DNA of 64,000 bases from Coenobita brevimanus (GCA_032717465.1 CM064655.1:14732652-14796651); one strand, 5' to 3'; positions 23,801-35,617 are shown, counted from the first letter of the stretch. Numbers and translations are program-made. The notes: a model not told the origin generated them from the sequence alone.

Positions 23801-24565
23801 TCATGTCGGAACTTTTTGCCATCTTCAAGGCCTTGGCCTTCATCAAAATGCATTTCCAACCCCAGAAGGTGGTCATTTATACTGACTGTCTGGCAGCATT
23901 GCACCTTATTGTCTCCCCCAGGGCGCATTCAACAAGGCATCTCCTCTGTGAGATCCAGATCTTGCTCAGTCAACTTCTCCAGGCAAATTGGGTACTTCAC
24001 CTTCAGTGGATACCATCTCATGTAGGCATCAAAGGCAATGAGATTGTCGACAGGGCTGCAAGGCTGGCTTTGACCTCAGCAGCTGTGGAGGCTCTCCCAC
24101 TTCAAGAGGCAACCTGTAGCAGGCTTCTGACGGTTGCTAGTGGAAAGGCCTGGGACTCGGACTTGGCAGCAGATCTCCCTTCCTCCACCTTAGGGGCTTA
24201 CCGCACGGATTCCTCGTCACCCTTGGGCCCACGCAACCTCTCGTGCCTTGGATGTGGCACTCACCAGACTGCACATTGGACACATTGGTCTGGCATCCCA
24301 TCTCCACCGCCTACGCCTGGTGCCGGACCCTTACTGCCAGTGGTGCAGGGATCAAGAGGAAACTATAGCTCAATTTCTGTTGCACTGTCCAAGATTTCAC
24401 TCCATGAGCACAGAATTGAGGGATTGTCTGTCTATCTTAGGTGTACGAGACTTCACCCTGCCAGTACTCCTTGGAGGTGTGGGTCTGAACCATCCCCTAC
24501 AGTATCAAGGCATTCGCCTGGTGTGTGTCTTCTTACAGAAGTCCATGCAACTGCATCGTATCTAG
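20895..24565 (+). pseudogene. ORF2 of the I-group LINE: endonuclease, RT, RNase H
   Basis: Endonuclease blocks: VVGVCETQL, IMGDFNAHHYLWD (about 21220) and MGSDHLPVFY (about 21455). RT blocks: GRATGPDSMANEFLQ, IFPVEWKTSMLLPFLKP and YKPIALLLCVEKLLERMV; the catalytic YxDD is read as YEDD in LVYEDDMSI (about 22800). RNase H (about 23690-24090): VFINGSHTT, SELFAIFKAL, VIYTDCLAAL and WIPSHVGIKGNEIVDRAA. The end has CQWCRDQEETIAQFLLHC. In the RNase H the first acidic residue, usually YTDGS, is Asn here (INGS). Multiple stops and frameshifts; inactive. Confidence 0.85.
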
Positions 24566-24654
24566 CAAAGACATCTGCTCCATAAGCCACCAGAAGGGCT
24601 CCTCCGACTCCCTTGGAAGAGAAAGCCCTGACTCAACACCAAGAATCAAGAACC

Positions 24655-25085
24655 AATTTACCTACTGTAGTTGAAATATAAAGGAAGGGAGCTACGCTAT
24701 GGGGTCCCATCTCCATGTCTCAACCAGTCAAACTTTGCTTTAAACTCATTAAAGTTTTAGGACTGGACAATCTCCGTCCAGGCTATTCCACAGATCAATG
24801 CATCCATATGGAAAACTGTATTTCTTGATATCCTTCAAGCAACTTGTCTTTTTCAATTTCTTTCCATGTCCTCTTGTTGTTCCCTCATCTCATACAAGCA
24901 GATCTTCTCTGTCAATTTTGTCTACACCCATCATGCCCCTGAACACCGCAATCATTCGCCCCTCTCTCTTCTTTCTTCTAAGGAAGGCAGACCCAGCTTT
25001 TATAGTCTTTCCTTGTACAAGAGATCTGCTAGGCATAGGACCATCTTGGTTGCTGTTCTTTGTATTCTCTTGATCTTGGTCTAAG
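24655..25085 (-). pseudogene. LINE 3'-terminal fragment (family E-like)
   Basis: On the minus strand, a 5'-truncated LINE C-terminus reads GKTIKAGSAFLRRKKREGRM, VFRGMMGVDKIDREDL, TTRGHGKKLKKTSCLKDIKK and YSFPYGCIDLWNGLD. The RGHxxKLKK...YSFPxR...WNGLP-like succession is the usual end of a widespread arthropod LINE RT. No poly(A) is visible at its 3' edge. Confidence 0.65.
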
Positions 25086-26838
25086 CAATGTGTATTTGTT
25101 TTGTGCTGTGCTAATGCTAATGGGTCTCACCAGCTCAAACCTGTTATTGTTGGGCATGCAAAACAGCCCCGTTGCCTTCATGGGCTAATGGATGTCTTTC
25201 GTGTTGTGTGGTACCATTCTGTAAAGGCCTGGTTTGCCTGCAAGATCTTCACAGATTGGTTCCACAGGCACTTCATCAAGGAGGTCATCCGTTATCAAAC
25301 AGAAGAACTTGGAATCTTTTGTGACCAGGTAAATGCTCTTCTCCTCCTGGACAATGCCCTCGTGCATCTCTCCGAGAAAGATATGGTTGTAGATGACGGA
25401 TGCATTGGGTGCATGTTTCTGCCACCTAATACCACTGCTCTGATTCAACCAATGGACCAGGGTATGATCATGGCCACGAAGAGGCTGTACCGACGGAGGT
25501 TCCTTGATGAAGTGATGATTGCTGTCGAGGACGAGGACAAACAGAGTCGGGGGCTGGACACGTGAGAGCAGAGGACACTGGAAAACTTGCAGCTCTACAA
25601 TCTTAAGTTTGCTGTGTGCAACTGAGTGAGTGCATGGAAGGAAGTCTCCGCGAAACCCTCAAAAGTGGTTGGTCTCGTCTCCTTCAGGGACACGAGAGCA
25701 GACACAATTTTCTGGGCTTTGATGTGGATGACTTCCACACTTGCCTTCACAATGCAGGCAAGGTTGTTGATGTAGAAGATGTGCGGGAGTGGTTAGACGA
25801 AGATGGGGGCTATCCCGGCTGTCAGATTATGTCCGACTTCAAGACTGCCACTTCTGTTGATGCTGCCCAGCCAAAGAGAGTGACAAGGATGACAAGGATG
25901 ATGCAGATGACCTGGAGAAGTGCAGTACTCCAGCCATCACACGCCTGAACACATTCTGGGCACATCTCGAGCAGGTGCTTGAGTATGCCAAGCACCCAGA
26001 ATGTGACAGAGAGATGGTGCCTCTTCGCCTTGTGGTGGATTTGCGTTCTGTGTGGGAGAGTGTCATCTGATGTCTGAATCGTTGCTACTATTGCCAGTCC
26101 AAGATTGACTCCTTTTTCAGGCCTCTGACTCCTGCCCAGTCCACCTCTGCTCTGCCACCACCACAGAATCAAATCACTCCTTCAATGACAGAGCCTAAAC
26201 CTAGCATGTCTTTAGACGGTGTATCCCATGGACGTGAGTTTGCAGCTTTCTTCAGTCACCTGAAGCAGACAGTCCATAACCACGTCCCATAGTAGCTTCT
26301 CTGGGCCAACTGACAGAGATCCTCCTTGACTCTGACTCGGGCTAAGCTCTTCAGACTACGCCACTAGACCACATGGGATGTACTGTGCAGTGTAACAGTT
26401 TCACCAGCCGCAGTACAACAGTCTGAGTCAAGGAGGTAGCGGGTTATTCACCACAACACCCAGCGAGGAATTGTGAGTGTTTACGTTGCTTTTATTCTGG
26501 CTGACTGTACTCTACCATGATATTATTCACCTTTACCATTACATTTTGTGTGCCCACTACATTTTTCTTGTGTAGATGGTTTTCTCATGTTTTTTTTTCA
26601 TGTCACTGCAGAGTATGGCCCTGCAGTAGTGATTGCTTGTCTGTGGTTGATGGATCTGCTTGACCAAACAGAGCAGTGTTAAACAACAGGAGCAAGTGTT
26701 GAATGATGTACTGTAACAACAGCTTTCAAAGTAAGGTCATGTATGAATGAGGGCCAGGGAAGAAGTCCACTGTCCTGACAGAGCCACTACCCACACGTGC
26801 CTCTGGCTCTATTATGTCGGATAATCAAGGGATTACTG
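25086..26838 (+). mobile_element. Jerky/Tigger-type transposon, right part
   Basis: The right end at 26838 is followed by TA (26839-26840). Its reverse complement, CAGTAATCCCTTGATTATCC, matches the ends of the 0.86-kb elements at 28608 and 54123. The left end was not found; the adjoining LINE fragment probably marks a truncation. The transposase remnant and 3' region share sequence with the small elements (for example cactagaccaca followed by gtgcagtgt). Confidence 0.8.
25089..26290 (+). pseudogene. Jerky/Tigger (CENP-B-like DDE) transposase, C-terminal part
   Basis: DDE superfamily endonuclease domain. It opens with CCANANGSHQLKPVIVGHAK and contains VVWYHSVKAWFACKIFTDWF, the second catalytic Asp in LLLLDNALVH (family consensus LLLDNAPxH), and the third in FLPPNTTALIQPMDQGMIMA. 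After a stop at 25563 the frame resumes as a C-terminal region with CHN-poor, acidic linker sequence. The N-terminal helix-turn-helix and first Asp are missing, consistent with 5' loss. At least three stops or frameshifts occur. Confidence 0.82.
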
Positions 26839-26840
26839 TA

Positions 26841-27448
26841 TTTCCTGCCCTGCCGCTGACTATCCAAACAGAGGTGTAACACTCATCTGCTTGGCAACAC
26901 TCACAAATGTTTCTTTCATAGACTCTGACCAGACCCATCTTCATTTGAATTGAAGTATTAATAAATTTCCACTGTAAAACCATTAGAATTGCAGTTGTTT
27001 ATTGACCTGGTCATCCATGCACAGATCAAAGTTTCATGGAGGAGTCTGGGCAGTTTCTCGAAGTATTTTCTCTTAAATCTGGAGGGCTTTTTGTTTGTGG
27101 GAATTTCAATTATTGCGCTGACTGAATTGCGTTTAAACTGAATTGATTCTTCAAATCTTCTTTCTGATGATCTGGTTGATATATTCAGCATAACAATAAG
27201 CTTAGGTAAATTTTTGACCATCATTGTCCTGAGCTAGTAAAAACAATCACTGTACATAATAATTCTATGTGGTATGGTCCATCCATTAATCCTTTGCACA
27301 GATAACGTAGAAAAGCAGAACATGAGTGGTGCTTGGCACAGACTGAATGAACTCATTTGCAATAAGTTTCTGTGAGAAGAGCTGTTGTTCACACTGTAAA
27401 AGCCCAGAAGGCAAAGTATTTCTCTAAACAAAGTCAATTCATGTGGTG

Positions 27449-27502
<54 letters not shown>

Positions 27503-27636
27503 TGCAGTTATGACCAATTTGGTTGGTCGGTGGAATGTATGTTAAACCGACTTCTGTATCTAATGCCCAACTGGATTCTGATTTTGCTTCAGGCACTCAT
27601 CATCCACCTGCTTAGTGCAGTGGTACTCTATTTTAG
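26841..27636. other. Unassigned sequence with long poly(A)
   Basis: No product was recognised. A 43-A run at 27456-27498 could be the tail of a plus-strand retrocopy or SINE, but the sequence before it shows neither polymerase III boxes nor a known LINE end. A minus-strand frame at 26958-27224 gives no recognisable protein. Confidence 0.4.
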
Positions 27637-28598
27637 GCTAGCTCCAGTGATGGGCATTAAGGCATTAATCGCTAATCCGTTAATAACAGAGCTAATTTTT
27701 TTGTTAACGCATTAATCCATTATTATTATTATTTTTTTAATGGATTATCGATAACTTCCGTTAAAATTTCCGTTGATTTCCGTTAATCCATTATTTATAT
27801 CTGTTACAGGTCACTTTAGGTCAGAAGCATTTTAAATCATTTAAACTGTCAAACTGATAGTGTCATAATAACTCTAAGCCATCAGAACTCTGAACCATGG
27901 AGTGATCATAAACTCATAGTGATGGCATCTCAAGTACATCACAAGAGTCTATCCCCTTGTCTCAGTTGTCTGTAAGTGGGACTGAAGTCGGTCAGGACAG
28001 ACTGAAGAGTCAGGAAACTGTTGTTGATAGAGAGGGTGATGTCGGCTAGGCCGAGGTGGATAATGACTCTAAGATGCCTGGGAACCACTGGCTGCATCTT
28101 GACAATTTTGTGTCCTACAGGAAACCAGAGGGCAACAATAAAATTTTGCAATGTAAGGTCGGCCTGCCCACACAGCATGAGGGGGATGAGCACCTGCCTG
28201 TGAGGAAGGATTCAAAGAAGTAGAGGAGGAGTAACGATAATCTAACTGAGTGACTGTGTCATTTGCATTTCTATTAATTGTTAATTCTAACTGTATTTTA
28301 AAAATATTTTAGGGCATGAATAAATCTTCTCTAGCTTTAAGAGTGTCTTTTATAAAGGAAAACTGAGTTTCATATGTAAAAAAAAAATCAGCAAGTAGCA
28401 GATTAGCGTACTATCAAATTAGTGATTAGCTAAGTCAACGTTCTAGAAAACTAGTGGATTAATGGATTAACGGTAAATTTATGTTAATTTAACAGGTGAA
28501 TTAGAAGATTAACTTTAACAGAGCTACTTGATGGATTAACAGATTAAGAGTAAACAAAGCTAATGTTTTTCACTAACTTGCTCACCACTGGGTAGCTC
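27637..28598. mobile_element. hAT element, non-autonomous, with 8-bp target duplication
   Basis: A 946-bp element (27645-28590) starts CAGTGATGGGCA and ends in the complement of CAGTGGTGAGCAAG, typical hAT termini. The flanks are GCTAGCTC (27637-27644) and GGTAGCTC (28591-28598), an 8-bp duplication with one change. The interior has subterminal attaatccgttaa-type repeats and a degraded plus-strand segment near 28080-28210 (NHWLHLDNFVSYRKPEGNNK) that looks like a hAT N-terminal region. No catalytic domain is present. Confidence 0.85.
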
Positions 28599-29296
28599 TA
28601 TACAGTACAGTAATCCCTGTAATACCCGCAGGCCCAATTCCCAGACATTTTGGGCCTGGGCCTTTGGAACAACCTCCCCCCCCCACCACCACCAAAAAAA
28701 AAAAAAAGCAACATCTTTTTCAACAATACTTTAAACTTAGCATGCAGCGCCAAACAGATGTGTTTTCACGAGTAGTAGAGTGGCCCCCTGCTTCCTCCCC
28801 TCCCCAGTTCCTGCCTAACTACCGTTGTGACTAGACACTCATCGCAATGGCTGATGCACGTGCTCGTTTTTGTGAATAAACAGTGAATAAACTGCAACAC
28901 CTCGCCACTAGACCACATAGGAATTTATAGTGTTGTGCATATGCAGTGTTAAGAAATTAGAATTCAGAGCGCAAAGGATTAAGTGCAGAGTGCAAACTCG
29001 CGTGTTGCAACTGGCGTGGCGCATGTAAGAACAGAATGTGCAATGTTAAACAGTTATAATTCACAGTGCAAAGCATGAAGTGCAGCACAACTCTGGATTA
29101 CTGCACGTGTTTCAAGAGCATTTTCACCACTGCCAGAGCCTTAGAGAAGGCGGGTTACTCTTTGTAACAGCCACGGACGTTCTGTAAGTACCCTGTACTC
29201 TGCTAAATATTTTCCATACTCATTTCAAATTCCTCATTCTCTGGTTCCTTTTCATTTATTTCATGCTTTCTGTCCCGTATTTGTGTGAATAGGGTC

Positions 29297-31399
29297 TTAA
29301 CCCCTTCACCGTGGGCTTGTTTTACTTTTTCTTGCGGCTCACGCGGGCATATTCGGATTCCGACAGACTCTAAAAATATTTGCCAAAAATCAGTTATTAG
29401 TCCTAGAATATTAAAATCACATTTGCTTATGGCACATACCTTCAGCTTTCTCCTGGGGTGTTTGTTGAGCCTTTGTCGAGTACCGTAGGACTTGTGGAGA
29501 CCTCTGAAGTTGGGTAACGAAGTCTCCACTTTACACTTCCCGACAACTCGTAATATGATTACCACAGCCCGATATTATCACTAGAAACACTATTCTATGA
29601 TTCTCAAATAGTTTGGAATCCATACTCCAAAAAAAAAAAAACCACTGTGAAAGCAATGAAAATTACAAGGGTGTATGACCTTCCCACTTCCGATCATTCG
29701 CCGCTGGTGTTCTGTCATTTAGTATTCAAAAATAAACTCACAGTTTATATTTCTATTACTATATAACACTTATATATATCTACAGTCTTTATCCATAAGT
29801 TTCCTTCAGTAATAGTAGTTTATTGTCACTGCAGGGATTCAATTTCTCTTTCAGTAAAATACGTAGCATTCACTTTCTCGTCCTGTATACTAGCATTGAG
29901 AGTGAATGTCACTTTCACCTTCACTCTCATAACTCATAGTATTCATACATGCTAGAGTGAAACTTTCACTTTCATTACTCCTAGTATATATACTCGTATT
30001 CTTATAATACTACTCATTTACATTTCAATTTATGTTCTCTATCCTATTTACATTATTTCTATTTCTATTTTATTTACACTGTGTTATGCACTGTCACTTG
30101 AAGTAACTTATAAAACTATTTTCCACTGTTCACTTATATTTACATTCATTGCTTTCACTTGCTGTTTACACATTATTTATACATTATTTCCAATTCCACT
30201 TGCACTGTTTTACTCAACAGAAAGATCATAGTCACTCTCTATCAATTGTCAGGCCTTTACCTCTTTCCACACGAGATTTAGTAGGGGGTAAAGGTCACAG
30301 GGCCCTTTGCATGTGGCTAAAATGCAACAGAAGTTAGCAGAAGCGAATCCGATGTACTTTCACCTTCAAAGACAACAGTGAACTGATAGTGGTGGCCTCC
30401 TGCCGCCTGGCTAGGGTGAGTGCAATACTACCAACTTCAGCCTTGTGAGACCTGCTAATATATAGCAATGAAATGATTGGCAGGAAACCAAGACAATACA
30501 TAATAAATTAGGTAGTTCCAGGTGAATGTAAATATCACTTAGGCTTCTCCCTTCCCTCCTTATATGTATATTTATTACGAAAATAGATTATACAGCATAT
30601 TTCAAGGGGAAATAAACAGCGAAAATTAGTGAACGAGTGCACGTGAGGTGTTGTCAGGTGATAATTAGCCAATTCTAAGTGTAGGGAACTATCACTCACC
30701 TTATTTCTTTTTTGTATATATTATTTGGTATAAGAATAGGGCTTATTTCAATGAATGAAATCAGTGGAAAATTCCAGGGTAGATTTACTTAGCATAGAAT
30801 ACAGTGTGGTGGCCTGCAATAATTAGGTAGTTCCAGGTGAATGTAAATATCACTTACGCTTCTCCCTTCCTTCCTTATATACATTTTTATTACGAAAATA
30901 GATTATATGGCATATTTCAAGGGGAAATAAACAGCAAAAATTAGCGAACGAGTGCACATGAGGTGTTGTCAGGTGATAATTAGCCAATTCTAGGTGTATG
31001 GCACTCTCACTTACCTTATTTCTTTCTTGTGTATATTATTTGGTATAAGAATAGGGCATAGGGCTAATTTCAATGGATGAAATCAGTGAAAAATTCTAGG
31101 GAAGATTTACTTAGCGTAGCATGGCCGGGCAGGCGAAAGGATAGGGTGATGGAGGGGAGGTAGGGAGGGGAGTCAAGAACGGGGAGAAATGGCTAAATTG
31201 TCAACAATGGATGGGAGTACAGATGAGATTACGAGTGATGACTAGTGTTGGACACTGGCAGTACTTATAGATGATACAAGCCACAACTTGAAAGCCCGGG
31301 CGAATTCAAAATAACACAGAATCACAAAAGTGACACCCCGCGGTATGATCCCTTGCTCCCAAGCATCACGAAAGTGACGTCCCGCAGTTAAGGGGATAA
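29297..31399. mobile_element. Non-autonomous piggyBac-like element, copy 2
   Basis: 2,095 bp (29301-31395) flanked by TTAA on the left and ATAA, a one-base variant, on the right. The ends CCCCTTCACCGTGGG and complement of CCCGCAGTTAAGGGG are diverged relatives of those of copy 1. It carries the same internal tandem duplication (units from about 30505 and 30825) but lacks the 5S-derived SINE. It is inserted in the small Tigger-type element; the empty target is seen near 54813-54825. Confidence 0.88.
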
Positions 31400-31827
31400 A
31401 TAGGTGCTATGCATGTCTGGTAGGGAGTTATGTAGGTGGTTTTCTGAGTTAGGTTGGATTAGGGTCCATAAGTACAGTACAATCCCTGCTACCTGGTATC
31501 CAGACAAACGGAACACTCAGAAAAACAGGAAAATTCAAGGGCTGGTCAAAAAGTCAGTAAATTATAACTGTGCGCCAATTTGAATGGACTGCCAAACCGC
31601 CGTTTTCTCGTGTCACGCAAGGCTGGGTGAAGTCAGACTAAGCGAGGTGAAGGCATTTCTGGCTAATGTAAATCCCTAGTAAATCCTCTTTCCCCTACTT
31701 GAATTCAGTCATACTCCACACTCTCCACAATTTCCACAAATCACCAGTCTGCTTTTTACCACCAGACAGTAAACATACTCTCTTGCTGTTGTGTTGCTCT
31801 GATGGATGGTAATTTCTACACTCCAAA

Positions 31828-32290
31828 ATGCCTAAAGAGCAAACTAAACGTAAGCATGTCGTGAATACCTTGAGGTAGAAGCTGGACATATGCAATAGAC
31901 TTGAACGTTATAAAACATTGACCATTATAAAACACTGACGATTGAACATAATGTAGGAAATTCAACAATTTATGATATCATGGCCCAAGCATCCAAGCTC
32001 AAGGAATTTTTCATGACAAGCAAGACAAGTAAGTCCATTGAAAAAAGGCATATTCTTCATCGTTCGAGTGGTTTTGCTTAGAAAGATCTAGGGGAGCACC
32101 TATTTCTGGTCCTCTTATACAAGAAAACGTGAGAGTTTCACAGTAAAATGAATATAGAAGACGAGTGTGATTTCAGTATTGGATGGTTAAATCGTTTCAA
32201 AGACAAGCATGGAATTCATAAACCAGACATCTCGGGAGAGTGCAAATCAGCAAACAGTAAACGCCGGTGCGTTTTTCTTCCTAACAGACC
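31828..32290 (+). pseudogene. Tigger/pogo transposase N-terminal remnant
   Basis: It starts with MPKEQTKRKHVVNTLR, followed by a Psq-type helix-turn-helix remnant with VGNSTIYDIMAQASKLKEFF. A CENP-B-type DNA-binding block reads CDFSIGWLNRFKDKHGIHKP then DISGECKSAN. Stops occur after NTLR and near 32083, and the catalytic DDE domain is absent. A local 24-bp repeat (attataaaacattgacc / attataaaacactgacg, 31906-31940) adds to the disruption. Only the DNA-binding half survives. Confidence 0.75.
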
Positions 32291-32441
32291 GACTCTAAAC
32301 TTGCACCAAATAAATTCATTTTAGTACGCATATGCACTGGCAAAGATGAAAAAAAAATGGTAATAGGAATGAAGGTTTACTTTGTTGGAAGAAAAAAAAT
32401 AATATGCTTGCACTTCATATGTACATCATTTATTTTATTTT

Positions 32442-32870
32442 GTGCAAAACAGCTGATTGCCGGGTGAAGGGTGGAATGGTGGTGGTCAGTCGGGGCCGGG
32501 ACTGTAAACAAAGCTTGTGTGGGGGTACAGGTGTCGTGATAATTCTACAGTGCAGTCTTAACATCAGTTCACCAATAAATGTTCAAGATTTTGTTTCTTT
32601 ATTTTTCCATTTTTATGAGTACAGTACATACAACGAATAATCTGGTAGTTAACAGAATGGTGCAAAACAGATGAGTGGCAGAATGGTGGCGGTCAGTCGG
32701 GGCTTTACCGTAAACAAAGCTCATGTGGGGGCACAGGTGTCATGATAATTCTACAGTGCAGTCTTAATGTAACATCAGTTCCCAATAAATGTTCGGGATT
32801 TTATTTCTTAATTTTTCCATTCTTATGAGTACAGTACATACAACAAATAATTTGGTAGTTAACAGAATGG
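32442..32870. repeat. 218-bp tandem duplication
   Basis: Units start at 32442 and 32660 with gtgcaaaacag and both run through cagtcggggc, gtgggggYacaggtgt and acagtacatacaac to gtagttaacagaatgg. The two differ at scattered bases and short indels. They lie inside the nested Tigger-type element. Confidence 0.8.
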
Positions 32871-33411
32871 ACTTTTGCATTTTGCAGTACTGCAAGGCAT
32901 TGCAAGCACGTGCATTATGACCATGGTGTGTGTTTACGAGGCAATTTTTCAGGTGGAATCTCTTAGTGTGGCCCCTGATGTGAGTGGTGAGTACCTGAAT
33001 TGAATTTACTGCTGTGATAATTATAGCCTTTGTATAGATCTGAATAACAGAACTACGGGAAAAATCTGTAACCGGGAAGGTAAATTCCCCAAGTTCCCGG
33101 TTAACTGGGATTGTACTGTACCTGTCCAGGAGCCATTTTCCCAATTCCCGGACAAACCCAATTTCGGGACATGTCTTTGGCTCTATTGTATTGGTTATTG
33201 GAGGGATTACTGTACTGAGTGGCATGCCAAATGATTTCCTATAAACCTAATGTGATGTCTCTCTACACTCTAACAGAAATGTTTTGTGTTTTTTAGTGTA
33301 AGATACTCTGAAACTAACTTGTGGCAATTTATTTTCCCTCGTTAATTACATTCTCTTTCCTTATTTTGTTTTCACAGAGAAAGCACAGTAACCAGAAGTG
33401 CTTCATCGGTC

Positions 33412-35617
33412 TGGTTGATTGAAAAGCCACAGCTGGATATAACTGGGAGCCAGCTACCTTACACAGAACAAGCTCTAATAGTGTTTATGCTCCATCATGT
33501 GGAGGAGAAAATGACAAGTTCCACAGCTGCAAAAGAAACCATCTTGAAGGTGAAAGAAATCTGGAAAAAAGCAAGCCTTTCACAATCTGATGAAGCTTGA
33601 CAAATCTAGAAGCTCAAGGAACTATGAGGAGTATGTGACGCTGAAGAAGAATAAGGACAGAGACAGTGAGGAGGAGATGATGCAGAATCTCTTCAATGCA
33701 GATCTGGAAAAGACATTCGACGTAGCACACTTAAAGGCATTGAGCACGAACATTCCAGACGAAGATAAACAATTTCTGATTAGTCAACACGAGGAGAGAG
33801 CCTCGTCCTCAATGACTTGTATCAACATTAAATGGCCAAAGCCAAGGAGAGAAAAAGACAAATGTGATTCAGATGCCTTTCAGCAAAAACAGAAAGACTT
33901 AAAGGAAAGGAGGAGGTTGGAGGAGAGTCACTTTGGAGGAATCCTGCTCTACATCAGTGACTTCCACAGATGATGATGAATTTGTCAGCTTGACTCCAGC
34001 CAAATCTGCTTGCTGTTGTCATGCAGCAACAAGCAAGAATCAGAAAGCTGTCTGGGACAAGAACTTGACAGCTACCTGGGACCGGGACAATCTTGTGGTG
34101 TGCCAGGCAACAAGTTCATATGCTGCTGCTGCCCAAAGCCTTGATCATAATCTCAGGAAGTTTGTGATTTCGCCTGCTATAATCTACAGAGCTCAATGCA
34201 AGAATAGAAAAGAGATAGCAGCAGGAATCTCTGCATCAATCAGGACAAAGGATATCCCACTGACACTTTACTGGGATGAAAAGCTACTTCCAAATATATG
34301 CCAAGGCAAGAGTTTGCAAGAGTTTGCAAAACCGAATCGTTGTGATGGTTTCCAGGGAAGAGACAGAAGACTTTCTAAGTGTTCCAATAGCACTGAATGG
34401 AGCTGGAGAAGAACTTGCTCATGTTGTGCTCAAAAAGGTTCACAAGGTCAATCTTCAAGACAGAACTGTTGCACTGAGCTTCAATACTACTGCAGCAAAT
34501 ACTGGAATACATCAGGGTGCTTGCACACTAACTGAGCAAGAACTTGGAAGAACAATTGTGTGGCTGGCTTACAGACATCATGTTCATGAAGTCATCCTGA
34601 AAATCGTCTTCAAAGTTTGCCACAGATCTTCCTCTGGACCAGATACAGGATTATTCAAGTGGTTCCAGACACACTAGCCCCTTTATCAATCAGTCCTTGT
34701 ATAAGACTGTGGATACCAATGAAGATTTTGTGGAACTGTTCACCACCAATATCCCCCTTCAGTTATGGAAGAAGCACATGCTGACATTCTTGAAATCAAC
34801 CCTTGAGAGCAGACGTCATCCTCGTGAAGACTACAAGGAACTACTCCAGTTGGCGTACATCTTAGGGGGTCAACTTGACCAGTCAACCTTCTACCCACCA
34901 GGAGCCATGCCTCAGGCACGATGGACGGCAAAAGAGATTTATGAGATTAAGATTGTGATGACAGGCAGCCAATTCCCTACAATGATGCAGAGAGAGGCAT
35001 GAAGCATGTGCCAGACTGAACTCTTCATTTCCTTATGTCGAAGCATGGAATAAAGTGATGATGTCTCAATGGGCATCTTGAAATGATCTCCATTTTTTTT
35101 CTGTTTTGGAGAGCTTCTTGGATCGGAGAACTGCTGATGCGGCAGAAAAGGCGGCAAGACATCACTTGTGGTATCTGACGGAGGAGCTTGTGGGCCTTGC
35201 CTTCTTTGACGAGCATCTGGAAGTTTCAGTGAAGAGGGACATGGTGAAGAACTTGACAAGGAAGAGTTGCAGGAAAGGCTTGAAAAGGCTCGAGGGCATG
35301 AGGGTCCAGCTGAAAAAGCCCTTGACAGGCTTCGTTTCTGAAAAATCGGCCAGTCTGATCAAGTGTCTGATAGATTCTGGCCTGGAGCCAACGTTCTTGA
35401 ACAAAGATCCAGATAAGTGAGAGGAAGAAATGAGTAAAGTCCTTGAAAGTGGTCAATGACACTGCTGAGCATGGCACTGCCTTAATCAAGTACTTCAACT
35501 CATTGATCACAACGAAAGAAGACCAGAAACAGTTCCTGCTCAAGTTGGCTCACAAGCATGCACGAGCGATTCCCGAGCAGATGAAGAAGGAGTTGTTGAA
35601 AGTGGCTTTAACTTAGT
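33412..35617 (+). pseudogene. Decayed gene of an unnamed recurrent family with RNase H-like features
   Basis: I do not know an established name. Collinear fragments in shifting frames read: YTEQALIVFMLHHVEEKMTS, DLEKTFDVAHLKAL with EDKQFLISQHEERAS, AVWDKNLTATWDRDNLVVCQ, LNGAGEELAHVVLKKVHKV, LSFNTTAANTGIHQGACTLT, VWLAYRHHVHEVILKIVFKV, and AARHHLWYLTEELVGLAFFD. I recall this order from many uncharacterised arthropod and cnidarian proteins. The conserved (F/C)(D/N)TT..NTG and (C/Y)RHH motifs look like the second catalytic region and Cys/His pair of hAT-like RNase H folds (inference). In the usual motif the first residue after F is Asp; here it is Asn. A splice-acceptor-like TTTTGTTTTCACAG precedes the start. 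More than five frameshifts or stops. Confidence 0.6.

Larger units (their letters stand above)
19085..24650 (+). mobile_element. Nearly full-length RNase H-bearing LINE (I group)
   Basis: About 5.5 kb with the complete order of an I-group non-LTR retrotransposon: leader, ORF1 (nucleocapsid-like), ORF2 with APE endonuclease, reverse transcriptase, RNase H and a terminal Cys-rich block. All parts are in order on the plus strand, but no frame is intact. It sits head-to-head with the family E LINE fragment on its left. Confidence 0.82.
31475..33118 (+). mobile_element. Second Tigger-type element, nested
   Basis: 1,644 bp bounded by TA (31473-31474 and 33119-33120), with inverted ends CAGTACAATCCCTGCTA and, from the right, CAGTACAATCCCAGTTA. 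It contains an N-terminal transposase remnant and a 218-bp tandem duplication. The uninterrupted target is visible at about 54890-54905 in the paralogue, where ccataaatac runs straight into cagtccaggagg. Confidence 0.82.
28608..33212. mobile_element. 0.86-kb non-autonomous Tigger-type element carrying two nested insertions
   Basis: The outer element begins CAGTAATCCCTG at 28608 after TA and ends GGGATTACTG at 33212 before TA. Outer sequence is 28608-29296, 31396-31474 and 33121-33212. These three pieces align end to end with the uninterrupted copy at 54123-54983 (861 bp). The gaps are a piggyBac-like element (29301-31395) and a second Tigger-type element (31475-33118). No coding sequence of its own. 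Confidence 0.85.

Noticed and set aside
19060..24655. The family E pieces at 17176-19060 and 24655-25085 as one LINE split by the I-group LINE
   Set aside because: Both are on the minus strand, but the 3' piece lies upstream of the 5' piece in that orientation, so a simple insertion cannot explain the order.
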